The notes: generated by a model from the sequence alone, not told the origin. DNA of 35,112 bases from an uncultured Clostridium sp. (GCA_945915475.1 CAMEFI010000033.1:1-35112); one strand, 5' to 3'; positions 1-9,661 are shown, numbered from the stretch's first letter. Translations and numbers: made by a program.

Positions 1-122
1 GCAGTAGAATTTCTTAGAGGGCGAAAACAGCGCAGAAAAAATATAGAAACATCGTTCTGTAGCATTTAAAGAAATCTAATGTGTTTTAAAAAGTATGCGA
101 TCATATACCAAATGTTTCGCAA
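1..122. other. Window edge, no gene recognised
   Basis: AT-rich stretch downstream of the glycosidase stop codon. I see no convincing terminator, coding frame or RNA here; a weak CAGAA/TTCTG pairing around positions 33-58 has no following T-run. Confidence 0.4.
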
Positions 123-1307
123 TCACCTAAGCCCTAATTGTAATTTACACCGAAGAATCCGCATCACAGACGCATCTATCTCCTCTTCCGTGATCCTGCC
201 CTCTTGCAAAGCTGCTCTGGCCCCTCTCATGGATGCTGCAAAATCTGCCGAGAACACCATATCATTTCCGGCTTCAAAAGCCTTACCGGTGGCTTCCTCT
301 ATTGTCATTCGTTTCCGGATTGCCTGCATATTGAGGTCATCTGCAATCACCACTCCTTCAAAATGCAGCTCATCCCGAAGCAGCTGATGCACAGCAGGAG
401 ATAGCGATGCCGGATTCTTATCATCTACTGCCTGCATGGTAATATGGGATACCATCACCATGTCCGCTCCCGCTGCAATGCCTGTTTCAAAGGGGAGAAA
501 ATCCTTCTCCCGGTATGTCTGAAGACTTCTTTTATCCGTTACAGACACTGCATGGGTATTCCCATTATTTCCATATCCCGGAAAATGTTTGAGGCAGCTT
601 CCCATCTTGTTATCCCGCATAACAGAAACTACCTGTTCCACATATCGGGCAACCTCTTTTGCGTCTCCACCCGCACTTCGCTGATACATATAAGCACCCT
701 TGTCCGTCACTACATCTGCCACCGGTTCATAATTCAGATTGATTCCTAACTGCTGCAATAATGTTACCTTCTGTCTGGTATCTTTGACGACAATGTCCTT
801 TCCCTTTTTATTCAGTTCCCTGGCACTCTCAAACACCGGAATACTTTCATCCCACAGCCCTTTTACCCGGCTGATGTCTCCCCCTTCTTCATCCACTCCC
901 ACAAACAATGGCATATCCACAGACTTCTGCAAGGAATCCACTCTTTCCGACACCTCGGCAATGGTTTTATGATTAAAATCCACGCCAAAGAAAATGACTC
1001 CACCAGGCTCATAAGTACTCAGATTCCATGCCGTCATATCCTTTTCATTGGTAAGGATCATGCACTGTGCCAGTTTCTGGTCTATTGTCATCCCTTGCAT
1101 CCATTCCCGGATCACCCTGTCCTGTTTTTCCTTTTCCACCTGTTTCTGCTTCTCCAGCTCCGTGAGATTCAAGCCCTCCGGATGTCCCTTTCCCACAGCA
1201 TCTTTTTCAATTCCTTTTTCAAATTCATAGGGTTTCTCTGTTGTTGTAATGCCAGCCACACCAAGCAAAATGACAATTCCCAGTATCGCTACGATTCTTT
1301 TCCACAT
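123..1307 (-). CDS. Membrane-anchored GH3 glycosidase, beta-N-acetylhexosaminidase-like
   Basis: Family GH3 (NagZ-like) proteins remove N-acetylglucosamine from muropeptides or similar glycans. The 394-residue protein opens with a hydrophobic segment (residues 5-21), so it is probably exported and anchored, followed by a charged linker (about 30-65) and the TIM barrel. The substrate loop KHFPGYG lies at 240-246 and the nucleophile is likely D323 in IADDLNM. The Asp-His pair of NagZ enzymes, which supplies the acid/base, reads N250-T-H252 here: Asp is replaced by Asn (codon AAT). The length fits an N-terminal-domain-only GH3. It is the last gene of the run starting at the MIF gene; its ribosome binding site AAGAGGTAAT overlaps the stop of the transglutaminase gene. 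The family is sure; activity on GlcNAc is inferred. Confidence 0.85.
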   Translation of the reverse strand: MWKRIVAILGIVILLGVAGITTTEKPYEFEKGIEKDAVGKGHPEGLNLTELEKQKQVEKEKQDRVIREWMQGMTIDQKLAQCMILTNEKDMTAWNLSTYEPGGVIFFGVDFNHKTIAEVSERVDSLQKSVDMPLFVGVDEEGGDISRVKGLWDESIPVFESARELNKKGKDIVVKDTRQKVTLLQQLGINLNYEPVADVVTDKGAYMYQRSAGGDAKEVARYVEQVVSVMRDNKMGSCLKHFPGYGNNGNTHAVSVTDKRSLQTYREKDFLPFETGIAAGADMVMVSHITMQAVDDKNPASLSPAVHQLLRDELHFEGVVIADDLNMQAIRKRMTIEEATGKAFEAGNDMVFSADFAASMRGARAALQEGRITEEEIDASVMRILRCKLQLGLR

Positions 1308-1315
1308 AGCCCATA

Positions 1316-3742
1316 TTACCTCTTACATAATTTGACACGCTTTCCAATGGTTGCTTTCTTCCAGACTGCCTTACTAAGCGTGTGAATCATCCCTTCCAGC
1401 CGTTCCCGTTCTGTTTCTTCCGCCTGATTCATACTGAAGCTCATCCGCTCCAGCAATTCACAAACAGATTCTACCTCTAACCTTTCATCATAATGTTCTT
1501 TCATATACTCTAATTGTTCTTTATGACTTCTGCAAGCATCAAAAGAGGCATCGCATACACGGATCCCATTGCAAAGTTCCCCATACTGCGCTATCACCGC
1601 CTCCTGACGGTTTCGCTGATGACACCTGCCATATCTTCTGACTTTTCTTCCAATCAGACAGATCATTTGATAGAGGAAAAGCAGGAATAACAGCGCCAAT
1701 ACTGCATAGATAATCCAGATCATTTTTGACAGCTCCAGATCTCCCAGAACATTGGACGCATTTCCACCACCGGTACCCATCTCTCTGACTGCCGATGTGA
1801 ATGCATCCCAGAAATTATCTTCATCTGTCTCTTCGGCACTTCCCGGTGTGACCTCTGCCACTTTCCAGCCAAAGCCCTCTACATATACTTCTACCCATGC
1901 ATGTGCCATGGCATCTGTTACTTCCACATCCATAACCGGCGACTCTCCCAGTTGGGAATACCCACTATAGTAATCTTTTGCATTTTCTTCCTCATTCATT
2001 TCAGATGCCAATACATTTTCCAAAGAGAAGGCATATCCTTCCACATAACGGGCCGGAATACCCATTTCCCGGAAAATGAGAGTCGCGGCAGATGCAAAAT
2101 GCGCACAATATCCCTTCCGGTTCTTTGTAAGAAAATAGTTGATAAAATCTTCATTTCGGGGTGTTGCACCGGGACTTAATGTATAAGGAATATTATCTTC
2201 AAAATACTGCGAAACCGCCTCTATGATCTCATTTTCCGACATGGCATCCGTTAAACCGATGTTATCAATCTCTGCATCAATGACGCTTTTGTTTTCCTCC
2301 GGCACATCAAGATAAATGCCATTCACCCCGGTGGTATCCATTTCCACAGGCCGCTTACTTCCCAATTCTTCCTCCCACACAATCTTCGGATAGTACATAT
2401 ACCATCCAGTGTCTGATTGCTGAAGTCCCTGACTGGACGAAAACATGGCATGACGCTCATAGATATTGTAATCCGGAAACTTCGTATAATAGGGATAATA
2501 CAGATAGGATACATTGGCACCCACATTTTTTACCCGCATCATTCCGGATGCATAGTATTTCCCATTATCCTGTTGTAGTTCGGATGCCTCCCGTTTCATA
2601 CTTTCATCTTCAAAATCTGACCTGTCCTCTTTGATATCTGTATTAGTACTATACAGATCCAGCCACTGGTTCCGGCTATAGATTCCACCTGTATATGCCT
2701 TCAGATAAACCGCCTGGTTACTATAGGGTGTATAAGAGACCACCAGATCTGTCATATAATCCGGCCGGACATTAGAGATTCCTCCAAGTTTTCCCCCGCT
2801 CATACCACCAACCGATGCATACTGGTTATATAACGCGGAAAAACCCAACAGAACAAAATTACCTATGGTATCTGCCGTCTTCTCTCTCAACCTGTCATTT
2901 TCAAATTTTCTTTCAAAGGAAGCTGGTGTCACGATGAGCTGTAACAGAAACACCACACAGACAAGGAATCCCATTATAGATACCAGCACATTCTGAAATA
3001 CACCTGCATCCTGTGTATAGGACACCTTACCTGTTCCGGCATTTTTTATCTTAAATGGTTTATCCCAGGCAAATGCAAGGTAATGACCATTTGCCTTAAA
3101 TACCACAACCATCATATATCCGATGGCAAGCAACAGCATATACAGAGTGTCCGGTGTCAGTTTCATATAAATAGGGATCATCAAAAGTGGAAATGTCAGT
3201 CCAACTGCCCAGATCAGGCTCATCCTTGAATACAGCCAGATATTCAGAATAATAATCAGAACCATACCAATGAAGATAGCAACAATAGCTACAGTGAGAT
3301 AATCATTGTCTATCTGTGTTTCATACTCACGTACACCGGAAAGGTGAAAAAAGGACTGTGCCTGCTGCAATACATGATTGACAATCACATAAAGTCCCGA
3401 ATTTGCATGAATCCGGAACAGGTAGATTGCTCCTACAAAAACACCAAAGAATACTATATAACCGATATCCCGGTACACAAGTTTTGGTAAAGCATACAGA
3501 AAAGAGAAATACAGAGATAAGATCAGATACGCAACAATCACCATAACATAATTATATGAAATATCCATCGCAGATAAAAAACCACCAATAGCACCAAGTA
3601 CAAGAAAAAAGGCAATTAATGCTCTTAAAAAACAACTGTATACAATATTGCCTATCTTTATTTCCGGTGTTCTGAGATAGGCTCCATCTGCCAACAACAG
3701 ATCTTCTTTATGCAATTGTTCTTTCTTCTTTCTGCCAAACAT
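1316..3742 (-). CDS. Membrane transglutaminase-like protein (TgpA/DUF3488 type)
   Basis: A large integral membrane protein with an extracytoplasmic papain-like transglutaminase domain. From an ATG at 3748, residues 35-270 hold about seven or eight membrane segments, residues 280-490 an extracellular region, and about 500-640 the transglutaminase core: C548 in GYCAHFA, H616 in AHAWVE, and E632 in AEVTPG where an Asp is usual. A last membrane segment (676-698) leads into a cytoplasmic tail. I prefer the ATG at 3742 because AAGGAG then lies 9 bases upstream, against 3 bases for the ATG at 3748; the difference is two residues. MoxR, DUF58 and transglutaminase genes are a widespread conserved trio. 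Substrates are unknown; a protease or cross-linking role at the envelope is inferred. Confidence 0.88.
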   Translation of the reverse strand: MFGRKKKEQLHKEDLLLADGAYLRTPEIKIGNIVYSCFLRALIAFFLVLGAIGGFLSAMDISYNYVMVIVAYLILSLYFSFLYALPKLVYRDIGYIVFFGVFVGAIYLFRIHANSGLYVIVNHVLQQAQSFFHLSGVREYETQIDNDYLTVAIVAIFIGMVLIIILNIWLYSRMSLIWAVGLTFPLLMIPIYMKLTPDTLYMLLLAIGYMMVVVFKANGHYLAFAWDKPFKIKNAGTGKVSYTQDAGVFQNVLVSIMGFLVCVVFLLQLIVTPASFERKFENDRLREKTADTIGNFVLLGFSALYNQYASVGGMSGGKLGGISNVRPDYMTDLVVSYTPYSNQAVYLKAYTGGIYSRNQWLDLYSTNTDIKEDRSDFEDESMKREASELQQDNGKYYASGMMRVKNVGANVSYLYYPYYTKFPDYNIYERHAMFSSSQGLQQSDTGWYMYYPKIVWEEELGSKRPVEMDTTGVNGIYLDVPEENKSVIDAEIDNIGLTDAMSENEIIEAVSQYFEDNIPYTLSPGATPRNEDFINYFLTKNRKGYCAHFASAATLIFREMGIPARYVEGYAFSLENVLASEMNEEENAKDYYSGYSQLGESPVMDVEVTDAMAHAWVEVYVEGFGWKVAEVTPGSAEETDEDNFWDAFTSAVREMGTGGGNASNVLGDLELSKMIWIIYAVLALLFLLFLYQMICLIGRKVRRYGRCHQRNRQEAVIAQYGELCNGIRVCDASFDACRSHKEQLEYMKEHYDERLEVESVCELLERMSFSMNQAEETERERLEGMIHTLSKAVWKKATIGKRVKLCKR

Positions 3743-3802
3743 CTGCATTCTCTCCTTACACTCCCGTGTGATACCTCTTACCCTATCCTCTTGTTTCCTA
3801 CA

Positions 3803-4864
3803 TCATATAAGAACAGCAGCCACACCCTGTTCTCCCATCATACAGTCCTGCGGTATATCTGCTCCATCCGGCAGTCCAATATATAGGAAACTTCCGGCAG
3901 AGGGATATTCTTTCAGGAACAGTTCTTTCGCTCTTGTGTCATTGTCATAACAAATATCATACAGCATAAGTTCCATCCACTGTCTTTGTTCCACTTCATT
4001 CCCTATATACATCTGTTGCAGCCTACCCTGCTTCACACTGTAATAATGCACCGTAAATGGCATATTCTGTTTCACAAATGCTTTTGTGATACTGTCTGCA
4101 AGCTGAAGTACACTCTCCACACGCATCTTCTCATCATTTGCCAGTTCCACCAGAACATGAAGCTGCATTGCCGATACACTGACACGCTCTTTTACCATCA
4201 ACTCATCCTTTTTCGTAGAGAGCTTCCAATGGATATTTTGCAGTTTATCCCCCGGAATATATTCCCGAATTCCGGTAATATCCGAAAAGTCATATCCTTT
4301 TTCCCTGCTTTCCATTGCTTCTGACACACCCTTTTGATACAGAGTTCCCGCTTCCTGCTCTCTACATTCTCCAGCCGGCAACACCAGGCATTCCGTCTGT
4401 TTCTTAAGGGGAATCTGTACAACATACATACCTGACAGGTCCATACAGGTAATCCGTTCCGCTGTAAGCACAAAATGCCCGCATCGTTCCATCACAACCG
4501 GATATACAATCTCTGTCTTATGATGTGCCCTTAGGGGAACATTTAATTCATGTTCTCCCCTGCTTCCATAAAATGCATTCTCCACGCGCAAAGATAATGT
4601 TACATTCACTAAGGGAAACCATGTGGGATTATCTATATCCACATAGACATGAAATTCCTCGTTCTTCACCATATCCTCCCTGGGGCACCGCAATGTCACC
4701 TGTAGATGCTGTCCCGCCCGGTATACCCCATATATGCTGTATGCAGGAAATAAAACCATGCCCACTAACAAAACCAGATTCACATAGCTGTGAAATGCAA
4801 GCATGATAAATATATTCAAAGCAAACGCTACCAAATAGCGCAATACATTTCGAATTCGTATCAT
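3803..4864 (-). CDS. DUF58 family protein
   Basis: DUF58 proteins form a module with MoxR ATPases and membrane transglutaminases; the fold is von Willebrand A-like but the biochemical role is not settled. The 353-residue protein has two membrane segments near the N-terminus (about 8-45), a beta-rich middle region, and the family signature DITGIREYIPGD followed by IHWKLS (about residues 195-215). The start has GGAGG 7 bases upstream, and the gene begins 15 bases after the ATPase stop, which supports co-transcription. A further 60 or so bases separate it from the transglutaminase start. Confidence 0.9.
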   Translation of the reverse strand: MIRIRNVLRYLVAFALNIFIMLAFHSYVNLVLLVGMVLFPAYSIYGVYRAGQHLQVTLRCPREDMVKNEEFHVYVDIDNPTWFPLVNVTLSLRVENAFYGSRGEHELNVPLRAHHKTEIVYPVVMERCGHFVLTAERITCMDLSGMYVVQIPLKKQTECLVLPAGECREQEAGTLYQKGVSEAMESREKGYDFSDITGIREYIPGDKLQNIHWKLSTKKDELMVKERVSVSAMQLHVLVELANDEKMRVESVLQLADSITKAFVKQNMPFTVHYYSVKQGRLQQMYIGNEVEQRQWMELMLYDICYDNDTRAKELFLKEYPSAGSFLYIGLPDGADIPQDCMMGEQGVAAVLI

Positions 4865-4879
4865 ATTGCCTCCTCTTTC

Positions 4880-5806
4880 CTATGTCCTCGGCACTCTGAT
4901 ACCTTGAAAGAGATCGTCCAGCGCTTCATGGATTGTCTTGCCTTCGGCACGGGCCTTCGTGCTTAATTTCACGCGATGACCAAGGACATCATGGAATACG
5001 TTACGGATATCTTCCGGTGTTACGTAATCTCTGCCATAGAGAACGGCCATTGCTTTCGCCATACGAAGCAGTGCAATACTTCCTCTTGGGCTGGCACCCA
5101 TAGAAAACCACTCGTGATATCTGGTTGCTTCCACAAGGGTTACAATGTATTCGTAAATGGAATCGTGTACATACATATCGTTTGTCTGTTTTCGAAGTGC
5201 TCTGAATTCATCTGTCGTAATGGCCGCCACCAGTTTTGAAAGCGGTTTTCCGGCATTTTCTTTCAAAATATCCACCGCTGCTTCATGTTGCGGATATCCC
5301 ATGGAAAGACAGACCATAAAGCGGTCTAACTGGGACTCCGGTAACATCTGTGTTCCGGAAGAACCAAGGGGATTCTCTGTTGCGATGACAGTAAAAGGAT
5401 CCGGCAATTCTCTTGTCACACCGTCCACAGTAACCGTTCCTTCCTCCATTACCTCCAAAAGTGCCGACTGCGTCTTTGGAGAAGTCCGGTTAATCTCATC
5501 CGCTAAGAACAGATTGCACAGTACCGCTCCCGGCTGATACTCAAAGCTCCGGTTTTCCTGATTATACATGGAAAATCCAACAATATCACTTGGCAGTACA
5601 TCCGGTGTAAACTGTACCCTGCGATAACTTAAAGACATGGAGCGGGCAATTGCCATTGCAAGGGTTGTCTTACCTACACCCGGAATATCCTCTAATAAGA
5701 CATGCCCTCCTGCAAGCATGGCAGCTAAAACCTTCTCCACAACTTCATTTTTTCCTTTCACCGCTTTCTCAATCTCCGCCTTCACATCTAACATCTTATT
5801 ACTCAT
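4880..5806 (-). CDS. MoxR family AAA+ ATPase
   Basis: AAA+ ATPase that likely acts as a chaperone for the DUF58 and transglutaminase partners encoded next to it. Visible are Walker A GVGKTTLA, the MoxR signature FTPDVLPSDIVGF, Walker B LFLADEINR, sensor 1 ATENP and the arginine-containing QLDRFM. The C-terminal lid follows. About 308 residues is the normal family length. The reading frame extends to a TTG at 5812, but the ATG at 5806 has GAGGG 7 bases upstream and is preferred. Confidence 0.93.
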   Translation of the reverse strand: MSNKMLDVKAEIEKAVKGKNEVVEKVLAAMLAGGHVLLEDIPGVGKTTLAMAIARSMSLSYRRVQFTPDVLPSDIVGFSMYNQENRSFEYQPGAVLCNLFLADEINRTSPKTQSALLEVMEEGTVTVDGVTRELPDPFTVIATENPLGSSGTQMLPESQLDRFMVCLSMGYPQHEAAVDILKENAGKPLSKLVAAITTDEFRALRKQTNDMYVHDSIYEYIVTLVEATRYHEWFSMGASPRGSIALLRMAKAMAVLYGRDYVTPEDIRNVFHDVLGHRVKLSTKARAEGKTIHEALDDLFQGIRVPRT

Positions 5807-5827
5807 ACACAAACCCTCACATTATTT

Positions 5828-7114
5828 CTATCTCGTATGTTTGTTAACATATTTGGCCTTATACTTCGAATATACAATCGTCTGGTCTTTGTACAGACTA
5901 TAATATCCGGACACCGCATAACTTATGGATACTGCAATCAGATAATAGGATACCCCCTCAAAGCCAAACAATTCGAAGGCAATCAAAATAGATGTAATGG
6001 GACAGTTTGTCACCCCGCAAAATACGGCAACCATTCCTGCCGCTGCACAAAGCGATGGGGAAATTCCGATAAAATGTCCCAATTCACAACCAAGTGCTGC
6101 TCCAATACAAAAGGATGGCACAATCTCTCCTCCCCGGAATCCTGCCCGCATTGTAAGGACCGTAAGCAGCATTTTCCAGAAGAAAGCAAAATTACTCACT
6201 TCTCCCTGTTCAATTGCTTGTTCAATAATATTTGTACCTGCCCCCATATACTCTGTTGTCCGAAGACAGCACGTCAATACAATGATCACAATACTAACCC
6301 CCACAATCCGGATATATGGATTCTTAAGATACTTCTGCAACAGTACATTGGTCTGTTTCAACGCAATACAGAAAATCGTACTTAGCAGTGCACAACAAAG
6401 TGCAATCACACCCATCTTGAAACCATCCACCAGTGTCAGTTCCGGTATCCCTGTAACGTGAAACAGTTCGGGATGAATTCCCAGGCTGGCTGCAAAGTTA
6501 GATGCAATCAAAGATGAGATCATACACGGCATCAATGCAGTATAATACATAACACCAACACTTACCACTTCCAATGCAAATACCGCTGCTGCCATAGGTG
6601 TCCCAAACAACGCCGAGAACGCAGCACTCATACCGCACATAACGATAACATGCATGTCTTCCTCATCTAACTTAAGCCATCTTCCCAACTGGTTGCCAAT
6701 ACTTCCACCAAGCTGGATTGCTGCCCCCTCACGCCCTGCCGAACCACCTGCTAAATGAGTTAGTGCAGTGGTTATAAAAATCAATGGTGCCGAGCGAAAA
6801 GGCACTTCATCCCGGGCTTTCACTGTAGAAAACACCTGATTGGTGCCGCCATCCTCTTTTCCAATCCATCTGTACAGGAATACGATCACAACTCCTGCCA
6901 CCGGCAAAAGGAAAAACACCCATAAATGTTCCGTCCGAAACGTAGTCACTTTTGTAAGAACAAAGGAAAAGGCACTGCTTACTCCTCCCACCACAAATCC
7001 GGTTAAAAAGGCAAGAAAAAGCCACTTTACAAAGCTTCCTGCATCTTTCCGGAATCGTCTCTCATAATAAGGTACAAATCCTTCTCCATTATGGTAATTC
7101 TCCCAGTCAATCAT
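5828..7114 (-). CDS. CLC family anion channel or antiporter
   Basis: Integral membrane CLC protein of 428 residues with many hydrophobic helices and no C-terminal CBS domains. The conserved helix-N-cap motif GGSAGREG lies at 123-130, with E129 in the position of the gating/proton glutamate, followed by AAIQLGG. The first selectivity motif, GSGIP in chloride transporters, reads GGTNQ (89-93) here. The later region GEIVPSFCIGAALG corresponds to the GxFxP motif in diverged form. The GGSAGREG context recalls the fluoride/proton CLC subgroup, but I cannot assign the ion from motifs alone. GGAAGGG-like ribosome binding site with 9-base spacing; it begins 18 bases after the MIF-family gene. Confidence 0.9.
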   Translation of the reverse strand: MIDWENYHNGEGFVPYYERRFRKDAGSFVKWLFLAFLTGFVVGGVSSAFSFVLTKVTTFRTEHLWVFFLLPVAGVVIVFLYRWIGKEDGGTNQVFSTVKARDEVPFRSAPLIFITTALTHLAGGSAGREGAAIQLGGSIGNQLGRWLKLDEEDMHVIVMCGMSAAFSALFGTPMAAAVFALEVVSVGVMYYTALMPCMISSLIASNFAASLGIHPELFHVTGIPELTLVDGFKMGVIALCCALLSTIFCIALKQTNVLLQKYLKNPYIRIVGVSIVIIVLTCCLRTTEYMGAGTNIIEQAIEQGEVSNFAFFWKMLLTVLTMRAGFRGGEIVPSFCIGAALGCELGHFIGISPSLCAAAGMVAVFCGVTNCPITSILIAFELFGFEGVSYYLIAVSISYAVSGYYSLYKDQTIVYSKYKAKYVNKHTR

Positions 7115-7132
7115 CTTCTCTGTCCCTTCCGG

Positions 7133-7477
7133 TTAGAAATTGCTGCCATTCCAGCCCCAATTTGTTACCGCTTCGTATTTGATATAGATATGGTCCGGTG
7201 CTATTCCCAACACCTCATGAAATATCTTCGTAATCTCCGCCGTCATGGCATCAAAGGCAGCCGGATTCTCCTTACCGAATACCTTGACCTCAATAAATGC
7301 AGAAGGCTCACTGTTATCTCCCCGGAAATACAAATGATAATTATCCTCAAATCCTGTCATCAGCCAGGATTCACTCTTTCCCGGGATCAGGGAAATGGCC
7401 TGTCCTAATCTTGTCTTCAATTCCGCTTCCTGCTGGTCACCCAGTGTTACACTTACTTTTGAATTAATAAATGGCAT
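7133..7477 (-). CDS. MIF/tautomerase family protein
   Basis: Small protein of 114 residues of the macrophage migration inhibitory factor family (phenylpyruvate or dopachrome tautomerase fold). The start is fixed by AGGAGG just upstream of ATG and by proline directly after methionine, since Pro1 is the catalytic base after removal of Met. The KSESWLM stretch matches the conserved lysine region, and the C-terminus WGWNGSNF is typical. A longer frame to 7537 would run through a hairpin and is rejected. First gene after the hairpin and probably co-transcribed with the CLC gene. Activity in this organism is unknown. Confidence 0.9.
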   Translation of the reverse strand: MPFINSKVSVTLGDQQEAELKTRLGQAISLIPGKSESWLMTGFEDNYHLYFRGDNSEPSAFIEVKVFGKENPAAFDAMTAEITKIFHEVLGIAPDHIYIKYEAVTNWGWNGSNF

Positions 7478-7500
7478 AATATTTCCTCCTTTACTATTGA

Positions 7501-7532
7501 AAGAGACCGGACAGTCTGGTCCGGTCTCTTTT
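7501..7532 (-). terminator. Hairpin between kinase-like and MIF genes
   Basis: Perfect 12-bp stem AAGAGACCGGAC / GTCCGGTCTCTT (7501-7512 and 7519-7530) with a 6-base loop. It follows the kinase-like gene on the minus strand; only three T residues follow on that strand, so it may be a weak terminator or attenuator. Confidence 0.6.
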
Positions 7533-7577
7533 GACACTATTCCTTTCAGGACTCCCTCGCAAAATTGTACTCAGTAT

Positions 7578-8180
7578 CTATTCTGCTAAAAACCGGTCAA
7601 TGTATGCGATTAAGGACTCTACCGTCTTCTCCACACCAAGGGTAGAACTGTTGACACAGACATCATAGCTTCTGGAATCGCCCCACTTTCCATCTGCATA
7701 GAAGTTGTGATACGTCTTACGCATCTTATCTTCTTTGCGCATCCGGCTTAATGCAGCCTTCTCATCTAACTGGTACTTCTCCATAACACGTTGCTTCTTT
7801 GTCTCCTTATCCCCGAGGATAAAGATGCTCACCACATTGGGATTATCCCGAAGTACATACTCCGCACACCTGCCAACAATGACAAAGGATTCTTTCTCCT
7901 TATCTCCCTTTGTACGGATAAAATCAAATATATGATTCGCCACCGTCTGCTCTAACGGAAGATAACTTCCATCCATAGATACCGGATAGAAAATCGGATT
8001 CACCGGTTTCTCATCAAAATACTTTGCAACATCTGCATTGATGGACCCTTTCTTCTCTACATGATCAAAGATCTCCTTATCATATAATGGAATATTATAA
8101 TGCTTTGCCAGACATTCGGCAATCTCATGACCGCCACTACCAAATTCTCTTCCCACTGAAATAATAATCTGCTTACCCAT
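7578..8180 (-). CDS. Cytidylate kinase-like family protein
   Basis: A 200-residue P-loop protein of the cytidylate-kinase-like family common in Clostridia; its true substrate is not known. The N-terminal GREFGSGGHEIAECLA (about 10-25) is the modified P-loop, followed by YDKEIFD; FVIVGRCAEYVL and a lid-like arginine-rich stretch (LSRMRKEDKMRKTY) come later. ATG start with a GAAGG-type site. It has its own extended -10 promoter and is followed by a hairpin, so it may be monocistronic or lead into the MIF-CLC-MoxR run. Confidence 0.85.
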   Translation of the reverse strand: MGKQIIISVGREFGSGGHEIAECLAKHYNIPLYDKEIFDHVEKKGSINADVAKYFDEKPVNPIFYPVSMDGSYLPLEQTVANHIFDFIRTKGDKEKESFVIVGRCAEYVLRDNPNVVSIFILGDKETKKQRVMEKYQLDEKAALSRMRKEDKMRKTYHNFYADGKWGDSRSYDVCVNSSTLGVEKTVESLIAYIDRFLAE

Positions 8181-8262
8181 AACCCATACCTTCTTTCTGC
8201 CCTGTCAATTCTGTTGAAATGATACATAATTCCTGCGTCCCGATTTCTCTGTCGATAGGGAT

Positions 8263-8271
8263 ATTATAGCA
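8263..8271 (-). promoter_or_regulatory. Extended -10 promoter of kinase-like gene
   Basis: Minus strand reads TGCTATAAT, a perfect extended -10, about 85 bases before the start codon; the -35 is poor (TTTAAA at 17 bases). Confidence 0.55.
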
Positions 8272-8319
8272 TATATTGTCAGATTTTTAAAGAATTTTTA
8301 AAAGCATTTTGCGGCAATT

Positions 8320-9627
8320 CTACAACTTCTTACACTCCATATAGTAACGTTTCTCATTGGCCTCTCCCATGGAGAATGTCTTACGTGGAAGGACTCCATC
8401 CTTAACCACACCAATAAACAGATCACCCTTCTCCACCTCCGGTAAACGAATTCCGAGGTTCCCTTTCTGAAGTGCCAGCTTTCTCACCGTATCTGTTCCG
8501 TGAATATAATCAATCTTACACTGTGGATGTGCTAACAGATAGTCATCTAGAAAATTCTGTATGGTTGCTGCTGCAATCCCCCATACCGGGTGAATCACCT
8601 CCATGCACCGTTCTCCGTCCACACTGCAGATTGAAAATACATGATGTTCCTTATCTGCATAGGGTTCTCTTTTCCCTTCCCGCACTTCTACCCGGCATCC
8701 ATGTTCTTCATAATATGCAACAGCTGCTGCAAGGAAATCATCCTCCTCCACTCCAAAAAGCACGCGATGAATCGGTTCAATTTCCAGGCTCCGGTCATGC
8801 ACATTCACAATCTCACAAAGACAGAAACGAGCCGGATGATTCTTGCGTTCTTCCTCACTTAAATTCTTCTTGATATTCTCCCATGCAGCCTTCGCTGTTG
8901 CCATGGAATGATTCCCATCTCCCACTGCAAGGTTAAGAAGCGGATATTCCTTATCCAGTTCGTATTTCTTTTGAAATGCTTCCGGATCGGCAAGTTGTTC
9001 AATCGCCTTCATAATCTTTGACGTCTCATCCCCTTCCGGAATCAGCCATCCCGTGATATGTCCGCCTTTTTGCATCAGATCTGTATCATATATCTGCCGG
9101 AAATCCTTTGTTCTTTCCAGCAAAGGTTCGATAATGGAACAGTCCGGGTCATCAATTAACAGCATGATATGTGGGAGTTCCACACTTGCAGTCTGTCTTA
9201 CCTTAAGTCTCGGCGGGATTCTTTCCTCCACCGTCATCTCCGTCGGCCGAATCAGGCTTGTTGAACCCTTCTTATACTCATAAGTTTCCAGATCTATCTC
9301 CACCACCAGACCTGCTCTCGCATACTGCTTCTGAAAACTTCTTTCCACCAGCATGAATCCCTTGGGAAGCTTCTGCAAAGTTCCTTCCTTCACATAAGTA
9401 TCCATACAATTATGAATCTGATCAATTCTTGTCTCTTCATCCTCGCTTTCCAAATATACTTCCGGTAAGATCATATGTAACGTAGAAGGTTCCTCTCCTA
9501 CTATGGACTCACTTTCCTTCCAGTAATCCGGCTGCGATGTATATTGATCGCATGCCACAACCGACCATTTGTACAAATCTGTTCCTGCCTTAGGCATCCA
9601 TATTTCAGGTACTCGTAAACAATTCAT
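8320..9627 (-). CDS. DUF1015 family protein
   Basis: A 435-residue cytoplasmic protein recognised as DUF1015 by the AVGDGNHSMATAKAAWE motif (about residues 232-248) and the opening pattern ending VACDQYTSQPDYW. The family is widespread in anaerobes and poorly characterised; it is sometimes found near serine/3-phosphoglycerate metabolism genes, which is not the case here. GGAGG lies 7-8 bases before the ATG. It appears monocistronic and is divergent from the XRE/S24 regulator, with a 170-base shared control region. Confidence 0.85.
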   Translation of the reverse strand: MNCLRVPEIWMPKAGTDLYKWSVVACDQYTSQPDYWKESESIVGEEPSTLHMILPEVYLESEDEETRIDQIHNCMDTYVKEGTLQKLPKGFMLVERSFQKQYARAGLVVEIDLETYEYKKGSTSLIRPTEMTVEERIPPRLKVRQTASVELPHIMLLIDDPDCSIIEPLLERTKDFRQIYDTDLMQKGGHITGWLIPEGDETSKIMKAIEQLADPEAFQKKYELDKEYPLLNLAVGDGNHSMATAKAAWENIKKNLSEEERKNHPARFCLCEIVNVHDRSLEIEPIHRVLFGVEEDDFLAAAVAYYEEHGCRVEVREGKREPYADKEHHVFSICSVDGERCMEVIHPVWGIAAATIQNFLDDYLLAHPQCKIDYIHGTDTVRKLALQKGNLGIRLPEVEKGDLFIGVVKDGVLPRKTFSMGEANEKRYYMECKKL

Positions 9628-9661
9628 TCTGCTTCCTCCCGGTATCTTTTGTTATTGGTTT

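Noticed and set aside
7354-7532. Fluoride riboswitch upstream of the CLC gene
   Set aside because: The leader holds no fluoride-type pseudoknot pattern; the hairpin is a simple stem.
7477-7537. Longer start for the MIF-family protein
   Set aside because: It runs through the 7501 hairpin and destroys the Met-Pro N-terminus the family needs; AGGAGG sits before the ATG at 7477.
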